DNA of 64,000 nucleotides, taken from the NCBI GenBank assembly GCA_017418975.1, contig JAFOMG010000021.1, positions 1 through 64,000 of the forward strand. The letters are read 5' to 3'. The notes under the pieces were generated by a model. The model worked only from the letters and a program-made list of their open reading frames with translations, had not been told where the DNA came from and made no database searches. Positions 26,908 through 35,208 of this stretch are shown one piece after another. A program made the translations under genes and the position numbers. The stretch is from Sphingomonas sp. (lineage in GTDB: Bacteria; Pseudomonadota; Alphaproteobacteria; Sphingomonadales; Sphingomonadaceae). Within the stretch, counting starts at the first letter, position 1; each line of letters starts with the position of its first letter.

Positions 26908-27954
26908 ATGTCTGTCGAGAAATTCATGCTGCCGTCGAACCAGACGGATAACGACCTTGCGGTTCTCGCCCGCATCGCCGCAGCCTTTGCGCCGCATGCT
27001 ACCGACCCGCTCATGCTGGCGCTCGTCGTCGACCGGGGCCATCTCATGGCGGCGGGCAGCCTGATCGAAACCCCGTCCCAGCTGGTTGACGGCTTCACCG
27101 CGCCGGTCGCGCAGCCGCGCATCGACCGGGTGGTCATCAATGCCGGCGGCTCGGCCTCGGTCGTGACCGGGGCCGAAGCGGCGAATCCGGTAGCGCCGTC
27201 CTTGCCCGTCGGCGCGATCCCGGTGGCCCAGGTCAGGCTCGAGCCGGCTGCCGCGGTCATCACCAATGCGATGATCACCGACGAACGCGATTTCTCGGGG
27301 CTCGCCCAGGCGCGTGGGACGGTGATCACGGTGCAGCGCTTCACGAGCAGCGGCACCTACACGCCCACCCCGGGCACGACCGGCGTCATCGTCGAGCTGG
27401 TGGGCGGCGGCGGCAGCGGCGGATCCTGCGCCGCGCCTCCCGCTGCCCAGGGGGCGTGCGCAGGCGGCGGCAGTGCGGGCGCCTTTGCGCGCGCGCGGTT
27501 GACCAGCGGCTTTGCCGGAGTCGCGGTAACCGTGGGCGCGGGTGGTGCCGCGGCGGCGGCCGGCGCGAATTGGGGCAATGCCGGCAGCGCATCGAGCTTC
27601 GGCACGTTGCTCACCGCCGCGGCCGGCAATGGCGGCGCGGCGGGCGGCGCCTATGCCGCACCGGTGATCGCGGGTGGCGGCAGTGCCTCGGCCGCACCGA
27701 CCGGAGCCAATCTCGTGACGGCAGCCGGGGGCCCCGGCGGGCACGGTTATCTCCTGTCGCAATATACCGTGGTCGGCGGCAATGGCGGCGACTCCTTCTA
27801 CGGCGGCGGTGGCAATGGCGGTGGCAACGCGGCCGGCTTCGCCGCGCAGACGCCGGGGGCCGGCGGTGGCGGGGCGAGCTCGATCGGCGGGGCGGCGGCC
27901 CGACAGGGCGGAGCGGGCGCCGCCGGCATGGTGACGGTCTACGAGTTCAGCTGA
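26908..27954 (+). CDS. Phage-tail-tip-like glycine-rich protein
   Basis: A 348-residue protein. The N-terminal half has PRIDRVVINAGGSASVV, PVGAIPVAQVRLEPA and AMITDERDFS, a pattern known from phage tail-fibre or baseplate connector proteins. From about residue 128, RFTSSGTYTPTPGTTGVIVE leads into a region dominated by glycine and alanine, with repeated GGGG/GNGG runs, like the tail-tip glycine-rich domain with polyglycine helices. The ATG at 26908 follows GGAGGAAT. No phage structural genes are nearby. It lies 127 bases after the radical SAM gene. Confidence 0.8.
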   Translation: MSVEKFMLPSNQTDNDLAVLARIAAAFAPHATDPLMLALVVDRGHLMAAGSLIETPSQLVDGFTAPVAQPRIDRVVINAGGSASVVTGAEAANPVAPSLPVGAIPVAQVRLEPAAAVITNAMITDERDFSGLAQARGTVITVQRFTSSGTYTPTPGTTGVIVELVGGGGSGGSCAAPPAAQGACAGGGSAGAFARARLTSGFAGVAVTVGAGGAAAAAGANWGNAGSASSFGTLLTAAAGNGGAAGGAYAAPVIAGGGSASAAPTGANLVTAAGGPGGHGYLLSQYTVVGGNGGDSFYGGGGNGGGNAAGFAAQTPGAGGGGASSIGGAAARQGGAGAAGMVTVYEFS

Positions 27955-28055
27955 GCCTGTCTCGAGGCGATAATGGGGGGTGGCCCGGCGGCCACTCCCT
28001 TATCGGCATCCCCGGCAAGGGCCGGATGCCGGCAAGTCCTTGCGGCCTCGCTTTC

Positions 28056-28250
28056 TCAGGGCGTGCCCGGGCCTTGCTCGGCGGCGGCATCGAGATAGGC
28101 ATCGACGCGGGCAATCGTGGCTTCGCGAGGTCGCCGCCCATTGTGCAGGTCGAAGACGAACCGGGGATCGCCCAGCACCTCGCGACCGAAGCGCGCCGGC
28201 GAAACGCGATGGATACGCAAATGATCTTCAATCCGGCGCAACAGGCGCAT
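28056..28250 (-). CDS. Small XRE-like helix-turn-helix protein
   Basis: A 64-residue protein: LRRIEDHLRIHRVSPARFG, GDPRFVFDLHNGRRP and EATIARVDAYLDAA. The spacing of S-x-x-x-FG, the D-x-x-x-V-x-x-L-x-x-GR turn and the final helix matches a compact XRE/Cro fold seen in small sphingomonad proteins. A LexA-type box lies 21 bases upstream of the ATG, so it may be damage-inducible. It has no obvious ribosome site. DNA binding and targets are inference. Confidence 0.65.
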   Translation of the reverse strand: MRLLRRIEDHLRIHRVSPARFGREVLGDPRFVFDLHNGRRPREATIARVDAYLDAAAEQGPGTP

Positions 28251-28270
28251 GGCGACAGCCCGATTCTTGT

Positions 28271-28285
28271 GTTCGCCTTATGTTC
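28271..28285 (-). promoter_or_regulatory. LexA-type SOS box
   Basis: GTTC (28271-28274) and GTTC (28282-28285) are separated by seven bases, matching the alphaproteobacterial LexA operator. The only gene reading away from it is the small XRE-like gene at 28056-28250. A GTTC-N7-GTTC match occurs by chance about twice per window of this size on both strands, so the intergenic position is the main support. Confidence 0.5.
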
Positions 28286-28406
28286 GCAAGCGATTTCCTA
28301 CTTGTATCCAACGAAGTGAGAGGGCGGCACCGGAGGGAGCATCTCGGTGAGCGCGGCAATGTCGTCGGCGACCAGCCGGGAGCGGCCTTGGGCGCGCTCC
28401 GGCGCC

Positions 28407-30497
28407 TCAGGCCCGCTCCGCCGAGCTGACTGCGTCGGCCGCGCGCAGCGCCGCGAGCAGGCGCATCAGGTGCGCGGCGTTGCGCACCTCCAGGTCCATC
28501 GTGTTGGTGTGGAAAGTGGTGTCGCGATTGTCCATGCGCAGGCCCAGGATGTTGGCCTTGTGCTGGCCGATCAGCGTGGCGACGGCGCCCAGCGCGCCCG
28601 GCTCGTTCTTCAGCGTGATCTCGATCTGGGCGATGCCGCCCTCCGCCTTGTCGCCCCAGGTGAGGTCTACCCAATCCTCCTCGGTGGTGTCGGCCAGGCT
28701 GGGGCAATCGATCCGGTGCACCTCGATCGGCTCGCCGGGCCGGCGGATGCCGACGATGCGGTCGCCCGGCACCGGGCGGCAATCGACCGAGAAATGGAAG
28801 GCGACGCCCGGGGTGAGGCCCTTGATCTCGATCGCATGCTGCTGCGGCGGCAGGTCGTGCTCGTCCTCGCCCTCGGTCGAGCCGGGCATCAGCGCCTCCA
28901 TCACCTGGAAATCGGTGAACTGGCGGCGGGCGATCGCTTCCATCAGCGAGGCTTCGTCCTGCAGCTTGAGGCGCTTGAGCGCATCGGGGATCGCGCCCTC
29001 GCCCGGCGGCGTCGGCAGCCGCAGCACGATCTCGTCATAGAGCTTGTGGCCGAGCGCGATCGTCTCCTCGCGCTCCTTGTAGCGGATATGGCGGCGGATC
29101 GCCGCGCGCGCCTTGCCGGTGATCGCGAAGTTGAGCCAGTTGGCCTGGGGCTCCTGCGCCTTGGAGCGCAGGATCTGGACCTGGTCGCCCTGCTCGATCT
29201 CGGTGCGTAGCGGCACGACGCGGCCGTTGATCTTCGCGCCCACCGCCTGGTCGCCCAGGTTCGAATGGACCGCATAGGCGAAGTCGATCGGCGTCGCGCC
29301 CTTGGGCAGCTGGATCAGCTCGCCCTTGGGAGTGAAGGCGAAGATGCGGTCCTGGTACATCGCCATGCGGGTATGCTCGAGCAGCTCCTCGGGGCTCTCG
29401 GCATGCTCCAGGATCTCGATGAGATCCTTGATCCAGCTGACCTGGGTATCGGGCCGGACATTGCTGGCCTTGTAGGCCCAATGGGCGGCGAGGCCATATT
29501 CGGCCTGGGCGTGCATGTCGCGCGTGCGGATCTGGATCTCGATGCGGGTGTCGCCGGCATGGATGATGCTGGTGTGGAGCGAGCGATAGCCGTTGCGCTT
29601 GGGCGTGGAGATATAGTCCTTGAACCGGCCCGGCACCATCGGCCAGCGCCGGTGGATCACGCCGAGCGCCCGGTAGCATTCCTCCTCGGTGTCGACGATC
29701 GCGCGAAAGGCCATGATGTCGCTCAGCTGCTCGAGCGAGACGTGGCGCTCCGACATCTTCTTCCAGATCGAATAGGGATGTTTTTCGCGCCCGGTGATCT
29801 CGGCGTCGATGCCGCCGCGCGAAAGGAGGAGCTTCAGGCCCGAGGCGATCTTGGCGATGCGGTCCTCGCCCTCGATCTTCAGGCTGTCGAGCCGCTTCTC
29901 GATCGATTCATAGGCTTCGGGCTCAAGCTCGCGGAAGGCGAGCGTCTGCATCTCCTTCATGAACTCGTACATGCCGATCCGCTCGGCGAGCGGGGCGTAG
30001 ATGTCCATCGTCTCGCGGGCGATGCGCTTGCGCTTGTCCGGGTTCTTGATGTGGTGAAGCGTGCGCATGTTGTGCAGCCGGTCGGCCAGCTTGACGAGCA
30101 GCACGCGGACATCGTCCGACATGGCGAGCAGGAACTTGCGGAGATTCTCGGCGGCCCGCTCGCTCTCGGTCTGCGCCTCGATCTTGGAGAGCTTGGTGAC
30201 GCCGTCGACCATGCGCGCGACATTGTCGCCGAACAGGCGCTGGATGTCCTCGGGCGTGGCCACCGTGTCTTCCACCGTGTCGTGCAGGATGGCGGTGACG
30301 ATCGTCTCGTCGTCGAGATGCAGGTCGGTGAGGATGCCGGCCACTTCGATCGGGTGGCTGAAATAGGGGTCGCCGCTGGCGCGCTTCTGGGTGCCGTGCG
30401 CGTTGACCGAGAAGACATATGCCCGGTTGAGCATCGCTTCATCGGCATCGGGGTCGTAGCTCAGGACCCGGTCGACAAGTTCATATTGGCGCAGCAC
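28407..30497 (-). CDS. rsh: RelA/SpoT-type bifunctional (p)ppGpp synthetase/hydrolase
   Basis: A 696-residue enzyme. The N-terminal HD hydrolase has FSHPIEVAGIL and ILHDTVEDTVAT. The synthetase domain has GRFKDYISTPKRNGYRSLHT and IQIRTRDMHAQAEYGLAAHWAYK. A TGS domain (FAFTPKGELIQLPKGATPIDFAY) and a C-terminal ACT-like segment follow. The HD residues are intact, as in the single long Rel of alphaproteobacteria. The GTG at 30497 is preferred (MLRQYELVDR); a TTG at 30533 would add 12 residues. It sets ppGpp levels in starvation. Confidence 0.95.
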   Translation of the reverse strand: MLRQYELVDRVLSYDPDADEAMLNRAYVFSVNAHGTQKRASGDPYFSHPIEVAGILTDLHLDDETIVTAILHDTVEDTVATPEDIQRLFGDNVARMVDGVTKLSKIEAQTESERAAENLRKFLLAMSDDVRVLLVKLADRLHNMRTLHHIKNPDKRKRIARETMDIYAPLAERIGMYEFMKEMQTLAFRELEPEAYESIEKRLDSLKIEGEDRIAKIASGLKLLLSRGGIDAEITGREKHPYSIWKKMSERHVSLEQLSDIMAFRAIVDTEEECYRALGVIHRRWPMVPGRFKDYISTPKRNGYRSLHTSIIHAGDTRIEIQIRTRDMHAQAEYGLAAHWAYKASNVRPDTQVSWIKDLIEILEHAESPEELLEHTRMAMYQDRIFAFTPKGELIQLPKGATPIDFAYAVHSNLGDQAVGAKINGRVVPLRTEIEQGDQVQILRSKAQEPQANWLNFAITGKARAAIRRHIRYKEREETIALGHKLYDEIVLRLPTPPGEGAIPDALKRLKLQDEASLMEAIARRQFTDFQVMEALMPGSTEGEDEHDLPPQQHAIEIKGLTPGVAFHFSVDCRPVPGDRIVGIRRPGEPIEVHRIDCPSLADTTEEDWVDLTWGDKAEGGIAQIEITLKNEPGALGAVATLIGQHKANILGLRMDNRDTTFHTNTMDLEVRNAAHLMRLLAALRAADAVSSAERA

Positions 30498-30608
30498 GGG
30501 ATCTAGATGGGCCCCGGTGCTGTTGCTTTGCAATAATTTTGAGCGCGTTGCGGCGCTTTTCGTGCGGAGCCGGCCACTTCGAGGGCGAAGCGGCCGGCCC
30601 CGATCAAC

Positions 30609-30920
30609 TCAGTTCGCCTTGGCGTTGCACTTTTCGAGCGCGGCCGCGTCGAAATCGGCGCCGTTGGCGCGAAAGGCCGAGAGCTTGCCGACTTCGCGGG
30701 CGACGAGCTCGCAGACGATGCCGTCGCGCGCGTTCGCCTTGGCGGCGACGCAAGTGCCGGCATCGCACTTCCACAGCGTCGAGCGCGTGACGAGGCTGGT
30801 CTTGGCCGGCGCGCTCACCGGCGTGGCGGAATAATAGCCGTTCGGGGCACCCTGCGCGATGCCGGCGGCGGGGACGAGGGCCAGCGTGGCCGCGGCCGCT
30901 GCGGCGAAGAAGCGGGTCAT
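30609..30920 (-). CDS. CC_3452 family small secreted protein
   Basis: A 103-residue protein with a signal peptide ending near AGIAQG. The mature part has TLWKCDAGTCVAAKAN, IVCELVAREVGKL and ALEKCNAKA, the four-cysteine pattern of CC_3452 proteins found in Caulobacter and sphingomonads. GGAGGA precedes the start. The function is not known. It is divergent from the HxlR regulator across about 150 bases containing an AAGTT-N9-AACTT inverted repeat. Confidence 0.82.
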   Translation of the reverse strand: MTRFFAAAAAATLALVPAAGIAQGAPNGYYSATPVSAPAKTSLVTRSTLWKCDAGTCVAAKANARDGIVCELVAREVGKLSAFRANGADFDAAALEKCNAKAN

Positions 30921-30987
30921 GGGAAATCCTCCTGGGGTCAGAACCTGCAGCCTGGGCTGCGATCCGGTTTTTAATTGACATAGAAGT

Positions 30988-31006
30988 AAGTTGCAACGAG
31001 AAACTT
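30988..31006. promoter_or_regulatory. Inverted repeat in divergent promoter region
   Basis: AAGTT (30988-30992) and AACTT (31002-31006) form an inverted repeat with a nine-base spacer, between the divergent CC_3452 gene and the HxlR regulator. HxlR proteins often bind such sites beside their own gene, so it is a candidate operator. A leftward TTGCAA-N17-TAAAAA promoter overlaps it. Confidence 0.35.
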
Positions 31007-31069
31007 TTGCTGCGGCGCAAGAAGTTACGGCATTCCGTAGCGTCGGCTTTTACGGTAGGGTGACAAGTT

Positions 31070-31570
31070 ATGGGTGGTGCCATTCGAGAGTCGCTGCGTC
31101 AGCTGGCGAATGACTGCAGCCTGCCGGCGGCGCTGGAAGCGATGGGCGAACGCTGGTCGTTCCTGATCCTGCGCGGCTCGTTCAACGGGCTGCACCATTT
31201 CGAGGAATTCCAGTCCGAGCTGGGCATTGCGCGCAACATCCTGGCGAACCGGCTGGCGCGGCTGGTGGACAAGGGCATCCTGCAGCGCCAGCCCTGCGCC
31301 GACGATCGCCGCAAGATCGAATACCGCCTGACCGACAAGGGCTATGCGCTGCTGCCGGTGATGGTGTCGCTGCGCCAATGGGGCGAGCGCTGGGAGACGG
31401 GGGTGCCGGCCTATCCGGTGCTGGTCGACGCGCGCGACAGCCGCCCGATCCGCGCCGTGCAGGTGCTGAGCCATGACGGACGCGCGCTGGGCAAGGGCGA
31501 CCTGCTCTGGGCGCTGCCGGAGGATGTGGTGGCGGAGGAGGACGCGGTCGAGGTGAAGGCGGCGGAGTAG
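31070..31570 (+). CDS. HxlR family transcriptional regulator
   Basis: A 166-residue protein with the HxlR winged helix: CSLPAALEAMGERWSFLILR, FQSELGIARNILANRLARLV and the wing ADDRRKIEYRLTDKG. HxlR members are usually dimeric DNA-binding proteins answering to redox or aldehyde or aromatic signals. A C-terminal part after residue 100 is less conserved. The N-terminal cysteine (residue 13, in DCSLPAA) is the position of the redox cysteine in several HxlR proteins. Confidence 0.88.
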   Translation: MGGAIRESLRQLANDCSLPAALEAMGERWSFLILRGSFNGLHHFEEFQSELGIARNILANRLARLVDKGILQRQPCADDRRKIEYRLTDKGYALLPVMVSLRQWGERWETGVPAYPVLVDARDSRPIRAVQVLSHDGRALGKGDLLWALPEDVVAEEDAVEVKAAE

Positions 31571-31651
31571 TCCTGCCCTTGCTGGCCCGGTCCAATTGCG
31601 GCATTATTGTGTCGCAATATGGGCGGGGCGGGGCGGGGCGGGGCGTGGCTG

Positions 31652-32392
31652 ATGGCGTTGCGTGGGCTGATCGTGGCTTTGCTGTTTGCCGGATCGCTGG
31701 CCGGCTGCACCCTGGGCTCGGATCAGCCTTTCGTCCCGCATGGCGATATCGTGCCCGGGCTGGCCGATGGCGACTATCAGCGCCTGGTGATCGCTGATCC
31801 CGCCAGGGTGCCAACCGCCATCCGCCAGGATTGCGTGACGCCAGGCTATGTCTTCCGGCTACCTAACGAGAAGGGCCAGCGCCGGAACCGCAAGGTCCGG
31901 CCGGTCTATTGCCCCTATGACGGCGAGCAGCGGCTACCGCTCGTCCGGCTCGCGCGCGAAAATGACGGCTATTGGCTTGCGGCGCAGGGCCGGCGACTGA
32001 ACGTCCGCTTCAAGCTGTTCCGCAAGGGAATCTATCTCGTGCAGTCCGACGATCCGGAGAGTGATGGCCTGCGCTATGGTTATGCCCTGACACGCGAGGC
32101 GCCTGGCGGGATCGATATGGCGCTGCTGAGCTGCGACTATTTCCCCGCGCTGAAGTCCATCCACGATACGGAGGCCGCCAATATTGCGGAGACCGTGACG
32201 CCGGAGGCCGAGCCGGAACCCGGGGCATCGCCCGCATCGGTGGCGAAATGGGGGAGCGAGATACTGCCCAGCCAGCGCGGCGATTGCCGGGCGCCTTCCC
32301 TGGCCGCGATCCAGCCCGAGCTCGATGCGGTGATCGACCGGTTCGCGCAGGGACGCGAGGTCGTCTGGCTGCTGTTGCGGCGGACGCGCTAG
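31652..32392 (+). CDS. Putative lipoprotein of unknown function
   Basis: A 246-residue protein not recognised as a named family. The N-terminus has a signal sequence with a lipobox (LAGC) near residue 19, so it is likely lipidated. Later parts include GLADGDYQRLVIADP and DDPESDGLRYGYALTRE. The ATG at 31652 is taken; an earlier ATG at 31619 lies in a G-rich repeat. The last four bases overlap the convergent thioesterase gene. No role can be read from context. Confidence 0.72.
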   Translation: MALRGLIVALLFAGSLAGCTLGSDQPFVPHGDIVPGLADGDYQRLVIADPARVPTAIRQDCVTPGYVFRLPNEKGQRRNRKVRPVYCPYDGEQRLPLVRLARENDGYWLAAQGRRLNVRFKLFRKGIYLVQSDDPESDGLRYGYALTREAPGGIDMALLSCDYFPALKSIHDTEAANIAETVTPEAEPEPGASPASVAKWGSEILPSQRGDCRAPSLAAIQPELDAVIDRFAQGREVVWLLLRRTR

Positions 32393-32808
32393 CCCCCCAG
32401 CCCTTCCAGCCGCACGCGCACATTCTCCGGGATCGGCTTCGACTTGCGCGTCGCCAGGTCGACATGGACGCTGACCATCTCGATCTCGGTGTGGAGCTCG
32501 CCGGTATCGGCATGGCGGAGCTCGACGCGCATCGTCATGCTCGACGTGCCGACTCGCTCGACCCGGGCAAAGCCCTCGACCATGTCGTCGAACACGAACG
32601 GCTTCTTATAGTCGATGGCGGCGCGGACGACGTTGAACTCGGCGTCGAGCCAGTCCGGGCCGATATCGCCCAGATCGGCCCAGCGCCAGAATTCGCCGAG
32701 CGTGACGTCGGCATATTCGAGATAGCGCGAGTTGAAGACGATCTTCTGCCCGTCGATCTCGGAATAGCGGACGCGGAAGCGGGTGGAGAATGGGAAGCCG
32801 GGACGCAT
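32389..32808 (-). CDS. Acyl-CoA thioesterase (hotdog fold)
   Basis: A 139-residue protein of the 4HBT/FadM type. The start RFRVRYSEIDGQKIVFNSRYLEYAD contains the catalytic Asp region (YSEID) and the N-x-x-Y helix. The rest has FVFDDMVEGFARVERVG and a final IPENVRVRLEGLGG. These enzymes hydrolyse acyl-CoA, often after ring cleavage or beta-oxidation. The upstream open frame is not homologous, so the ATG at 32808 is chosen. Confidence 0.85.
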   Translation of the reverse strand: MRPGFPFSTRFRVRYSEIDGQKIVFNSRYLEYADVTLGEFWRWADLGDIGPDWLDAEFNVVRAAIDYKKPFVFDDMVEGFARVERVGTSSMTMRVELRHADTGELHTEIEMVSVHVDLATRKSKPIPENVRVRLEGLGG

Positions 32809-32925
32809 CGCGGGGGGGTGGCGCGAGGAACGGCGCGCGTCAACCGTCCCTTCGCCGTCGCCGCGCAGGCCAGGTCGCCCGGGCTGGGGGCTCATATCCA
32901 CCACTGTCATCCCCGCGACTCCCTT

Positions 32926-33062
32926 CGTCATCCCCGTAAAGGCGGGGATCCAGGGCCAGGGGCGGATTGCGCGCGGTCAAGTCCCGCGCGCTCCGGGGAG
33001 CGCTCGCCTGGTGGCATCACTGTCCCGCGCTGCCCTGGACCCCCTCCGCGCGGGACGACGGA
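32926..33062. repeat. Palindrome-ended element, long-core copy 1
   Basis: Begins with the GTCATCCCCG hairpin (32926-32955) and ends with CCTCCGCGCGGGACGACG. Its core, from ATCCAGGGCCAGGGGC to GTCCCGCGCTGCCCTGG, aligns with 60215-60335 for about 120 bases by eye, at roughly 75-80 percent. This is a longer repeat than the simple hairpin class. It lies between the thioesterase and tauE genes. Confidence 0.72.
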
Positions 33063-33084
33063 ATTTGCTGGTCGAGGCGTGATC

Positions 33085-33864
33085 CTAGCTCAGCAGCCTG
33101 ATGCCGACGATCGCCAGCACCGTCGCCAGGATCGGCACCAGCACCCGCTCGGAAACGCGCGTCGCGATCAGGCTGCCGATCACGATGCCGGGGATCGAGC
33201 CGAGCAGCAGCGCGACGAGCAGGCCCGGGTCCACCGATCCCATCGTCCAATGGCCGATGCCGGCGATGAAGGTGAGCGGCACCGCATGCGCGATGTCCGA
33301 GCCGACCAGCCGCGCCACCGGCGCGCCGGGATAGAGGACGAGCAGCGCCGTCATCCCCAGCGCGCCCGCGCCCACCGAGGTGAGCGAGACGAGCACGCCC
33401 AGCACCGCGCCCAGCACGATGGTGAGCGCCGCGATGGCGCGCGCGTCGAGCCGGGCGAAGCGTTGCCCCGCCGCGTGCACGATGCGGGTGCGGAAGAACA
33501 GCGCGATGGCGGTGAGGATCAGCGTGACGCCGAGGATGGCCGAGATCAGATGCCCGGTATCCTGCGTGCCGCGATGGGCCGCGCTGAGGAACAGCAGCGT
33601 GGCGGTGGTCGCCGGCACGCTGCCCGTCGCCAGCCGCCGCACCACGCGCCAGTCGACCGATCCGCGCCAGCCATGGACGGCGGTGCCCACTGCCTTGGTG
33701 CCCGAGGCATAGAGCAGGTCGGTGCCGACGGCGGTGGCCGGATGAAAGCCGAAGACGAGCACCAGCAGGGGCGTCATCAGCGATCCGCCGCCGACGCCGG
33801 TCAGCCCGACGAGCAGGCCGACGAGCACGCCGGCAAGCGAATAGAGCGGATCGACGTGCAGCAC
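33085..33864 (-). CDS. TauE/SafE family sulfite/anion exporter
   Basis: A 259-residue membrane protein with about eight hydrophobic helices. The motif LAGVLVGLLVGLTGVGGGSL near the start and TSVGAGALGMTALL in the middle are the TauE/SafE signatures. Family members export sulfite or organosulfonates. It begins 10 bases after the alaC stop, so the two share a transcript. The substrate is unknown. Confidence 0.88.
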   Translation of the reverse strand: MLHVDPLYSLAGVLVGLLVGLTGVGGGSLMTPLLVLVFGFHPATAVGTDLLYASGTKAVGTAVHGWRGSVDWRVVRRLATGSVPATTATLLFLSAAHRGTQDTGHLISAILGVTLILTAIALFFRTRIVHAAGQRFARLDARAIAALTIVLGAVLGVLVSLTSVGAGALGMTALLVLYPGAPVARLVGSDIAHAVPLTFIAGIGHWTMGSVDPGLLVALLLGSIPGIVIGSLIATRVSERVLVPILATVLAIVGIRLLS

Positions 33865-33874
33865 CGGCCCGGGC

Positions 33875-35080
33875 TCAGCCTGCCTTTGCCGCGGTGTTGA
33901 CGCCCATCGACTTGAGATATTGCTTCACGTTGCGCGCCGCCTGGCGCAGGCGCTGCTCGTTCTCGACCATCGCGATGCGCACATAGCCCTCGCCATTCTC
34001 GCCATAGCCGACGCCCGGCGCCACCGCGACCTTGGCATGGGTGAGCAGCTGCTTGGAGAATTCGAGGCTGCCGAGATGCGCCAGCGCCGGGGGCAGCGGC
34101 GCCCAGGCGAACATCGACGCCGGCGGCGAGGGGATTTCCCAGCCGGCGCGGCCGAAGCTCTCGACCAGCACGTCGCGGCGCTTGTGGTAGAGCTGGCGAT
34201 TGGCCTCGACGATGTCCTGCGGGCCGTTGAGCGCGGCGCAGGCAGCGGCCTGGATCGGCGTGAAGGCGCCGTAATCGAGATACGACTTCACCCGCGTCAT
34301 CGCCGCGATCAGCTGCTTGTTGCCCACCGCGAAGCCCATGCGCCAGCCGGCCATGGAATAGGTCTTGGAGAGCGAGGTGAACTCGATTGCCACGTCCTTG
34401 GCGCCCTTGACCTGCAGGATCGACACGGTCGGCTTGCCGTCGAAATAGAGCTCCGAATAGGCGAGGTCGGAGAGGATCCACACCTTGTTCTCGCGCGCCC
34501 AGGCGACGAGCCGCTCGTAAAAGGCGAGGTCCACCGTCTCCGCCGTCGGGTTCGACGGATAATTGACCACCAGGATCGAGGGGCGCGGCACGGTGAACGC
34601 CATCGCGCGCTCGAGGCTCTCGAAATAATGCTCGTCCGGCGTGGTCGGCACCGCGCGGATCGTCGCGCCCGCGATGATGAAGCCGAAGGTGTGGATCGGA
34701 TAGCTGGGGTTGGGCGCCAGCACGACGTCGCCCGGCGCGGTGATCGCGGTGGCGAGGCTGGCCAGGCCTTCCTTCGAGCCCATGGTCACCACGACCTCGG
34801 TCTCGGGATCGATCTCGACGCCGAATCGGCGGGCATAGTAATTGGCCTGGGCGCGGCGCAGGCCGGGAATGCCCTTGGACTGGGAATAGCCGTGCGCGTC
34901 GGGCTTCTGCGCGACTTCGACCAGCTTCTCGATCACGTGCGGCGGCGGCGGCAGGTCCGGATTGCCCATGCCGAGATCGATGATGTCCTCCCCCGCCGCA
35001 CGCGCCGCTGCCCGCATCGCATTGACTTCGGCGATGACATAGGGGGGCAGGCGCTTCATGCGGTAGAATTCTTCGGACAT
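33875..35080 (-). CDS. alaC: AlaC-like alanine transaminase
   Basis: A 401-residue class I/II PLP enzyme, resembling glutamate-pyruvate aminotransferase AlaC. IDLGMGNPDLPPPPHVIEKL and NPSYPIHTFGF define the family. The PLP lysine is K239 in TSLSKTYSMAGWR, and NYPSNPTA and SDLAYSELYFDG are further PLP-site blocks. It makes alanine from pyruvate and glutamate. It is divergent from phaC, with 128 bases between the two starts. Confidence 0.93.
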   Translation of the reverse strand: MSEEFYRMKRLPPYVIAEVNAMRAAARAAGEDIIDLGMGNPDLPPPPHVIEKLVEVAQKPDAHGYSQSKGIPGLRRAQANYYARRFGVEIDPETEVVVTMGSKEGLASLATAITAPGDVVLAPNPSYPIHTFGFIIAGATIRAVPTTPDEHYFESLERAMAFTVPRPSILVVNYPSNPTAETVDLAFYERLVAWARENKVWILSDLAYSELYFDGKPTVSILQVKGAKDVAIEFTSLSKTYSMAGWRMGFAVGNKQLIAAMTRVKSYLDYGAFTPIQAAACAALNGPQDIVEANRQLYHKRRDVLVESFGRAGWEIPSPPASMFAWAPLPPALAHLGSLEFSKQLLTHAKVAVAPGVGYGENGEGYVRIAMVENEQRLRQAARNVKQYLKSMGVNTAAKAG

Positions 35081-35208
35081 TTCCTCGTCTCTCAGGGGTT
35101 GGAGCGCGGCACGAACTTGTGCCGTGCGCCCGTCCTACGCCATGTTCGCGCCTGCGGGAATGACGAGTTGCCTGTGGTGCGCTAAAGCGGCGCTTGAAGA
35201 GGATGAGC

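Noticed and set aside
28298..28342. Short frame ending in LPPVPPSHFVGYK between rsh and the LexA-type box
   Set aside because: Only 14 codons from its ATG, no start for a longer form, so no gene can be supported.
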